DNA from: JAENVT01 sp031430695
GTDB lineage: Bacteria; Actinomycetota; Acidimicrobiia; Acidimicrobiales; Ilumatobacteraceae
Length of the DNA stretch: 64,000 nt
Direction of reading: 5' to 3'
Assembly: GCA_031430695.1 (NCBI GenBank)
Contig: JANPBZ010000121.1
Coordinates: 22,256-86,255, forward strand
This document shows positions 63,476 through 64,000 of the stretch, in pieces. The notes under the pieces are model-generated. The model worked only from the letters and a program-made list of their open reading frames with translations. It searched no databases and was not told where the DNA came from. The position numbers and the translations under genes were made by a program. The stretch's first letter is position 1. Each line of letters starts with the position of its first letter.

Positions 63476-64000
63476 ATGGCAGCCGAACGGGCGACTCCTT
63501 TCACGAAACTGAGCGTCTTCTTCCCGATGTGGAACGAGGAGGCCTACATCGACCGGGCCATCGAGACGGCAACGATCGAGTGTCGATCGTTGATGGATCG
63601 CGATGAGATCCTCGACTACGAACTGATCATCGTCGACGATGCCTCGACGGATCACACTGGCAAGCTTGCCGACGAAATGGCTGCCGCCGATCGTCGCATC
63701 AGCGTCGTCCATCATCCGGTCAATCGCAAACTCGGTGGCTCGATGAAGACCGGGTTCGCCACCGCTACGGGCGATGTCGTGCTGTACAGCGACGCCGATC
63801 TGCCGTTCGACATGGCCGAAGTATCGAGGGCCATTCGGCTCATGCGCTACTACGACGCCGACATTGTCAGCGCGTTCCGGTTCGACCGCACCGGCGAGGG
63901 CTCCCTGCGTACCGTCTACACGTTCTTCTACAACTTCTTGATCCGGCGGCTGTTCGGTGTGCGCATGCGCGACATCAACTTTGCGTTCAAGTTGTGCCGC
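63476..64000 (+). CDS. Family 2 glycosyltransferase (partial, dolichol-phosphate-mannosyltransferase-like)
   Basis: 175 codons, continuing beyond the window. GT2 core: LSVFFPMWNEEAYIDRAIETA, LIIVDDASTDHTGKLADEMAAADRRISVVHHPVNRKLGGSMKTGFATATGDVVLYSDADLPFD, with the DxD-type metal motif in YSDADLP. The sequence then has RTVYTFFYNFLIRRLFGVRMRDINFAFKLC, which resembles the GT-2 lipid-linked sugar transferases (DPM1-like). TACCGT lies 7 nt before ATG 63476 (leaderless). Acts at the membrane on polyprenyl phosphate, sugar unknown. Confidence 0.88.
   Translation, partial: MAAERATPFTKLSVFFPMWNEEAYIDRAIETATIECRSLMDRDEILDYELIIVDDASTDHTGKLADEMAAADRRISVVHHPVNRKLGGSMKTGFATATGDVVLYSDADLPFDMAEVSRAIRLMRYYDADIVSAFRFDRTGEGSLRTVYTFFYNFLIRRLFGVRMRDINFAFKLCR

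Overview
The window is high-GC DNA from an actinobacterium, probably of the Acidimicrobiia (Ilumatobacter-like) type. This is inferred from gene families rather than from any rRNA. The families include F420/LLM oxidoreductases, TIGR03086-like and SCO6745-like proteins, DUF222/13E12 HNH remnants, GAF-ANTAR regulators and a SigB/SigF-type sigma factor with partner-switching regulators. No rRNA, tRNA or CRISPR was seen. Many genes lack a Shine-Dalgarno sequence and have a TANNNT -10 box 6-7 nt before the start codon, as expected for leaderless mRNAs.

Layout. 1-1.5 kb: sulfate ABC transporter (permease cut by the window edge, plus binding lipoprotein). 1.6-5.3 kb: an orphan PEP-mobile-domain protein with its TetR regulator, an SMP-30 lactonase and a stress membrane protein. 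5.3-9.5 kb: CoA-binding protein, O-acetylhomoserine sulfhydrylase-type enzyme and a BisC/TorA-type molybdoenzyme. 9.5-16.7 kb: universal stress protein, YceI/MarR divergon, a luciferase-like oxidoreductase, two decayed genes, a LacI regulator, an AI-2E transporter and a paralogue of the stress membrane protein.

16.7-28 kb is a general-stress signalling island. It holds an RsbW-like kinase, PRC-barrel protein, a 1004-residue GAF/membrane/PAS/GAF/PAS/SpoIIE phosphatase, fumarase, small envelope proteins, a BON protein, an operon of STAS antagonist, degenerate anti-sigma factor and SigB/F-type sigma factor, two GAF-ANTAR proteins and another STAS protein. Six promoters of the form GTTT (once GTAT), 16 nt, GGGTAC/GGGTAT/GGGAAC, all with the same spacer length, precede the universal stress protein, both membrane paralogues, the PRC/SpoIIE operon and two small-protein genes. 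They look like one regulon of the local sigma factor. A seventh, weaker site precedes a possible small transcript.

28-34 kb: SCO6745-like protein, LLM oxidoreductase, a cobalamin-domain protein, a cyclic-nucleotide-domain protein, a LytR_C lipoprotein and an intradiol dioxygenase, then about 1 kb of decayed DNA with IS3 and HNH remnants and two copies of a 45-bp palindromic repeat. 34.4-49 kb: ArsR/AHSA1, ACT, proline-racemase-like, maleylpyruvate-isomerase-like, WYL regulator, HAD, Tag glycosylase, cyclase, several gene fragments, DinB, VOC, aldolase, D-2-hydroxyacid dehydrogenase and a class III aminotransferase. 49-54 kb: a sulfite/nitrite reductase with two full cysteine sets plus its DUF4202 partner, GNAT, release factor 3. 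54-64 kb: XRE regulator, CocE/NonD hydrolase lipoprotein, broken SMR gene, M20 peptidase, argG, glgA-glgC, a membrane protein and the start of a family 2 glycosyltransferase.

The sulfate transporter and the sulfite reductase share a near-identical promoter sequence, suggesting joint control of sulfur assimilation. Several genes (near 12.2, 31.5, 42.2 and 57.4 kb) carry single-base frameshifts. These are either real decay or consensus errors.
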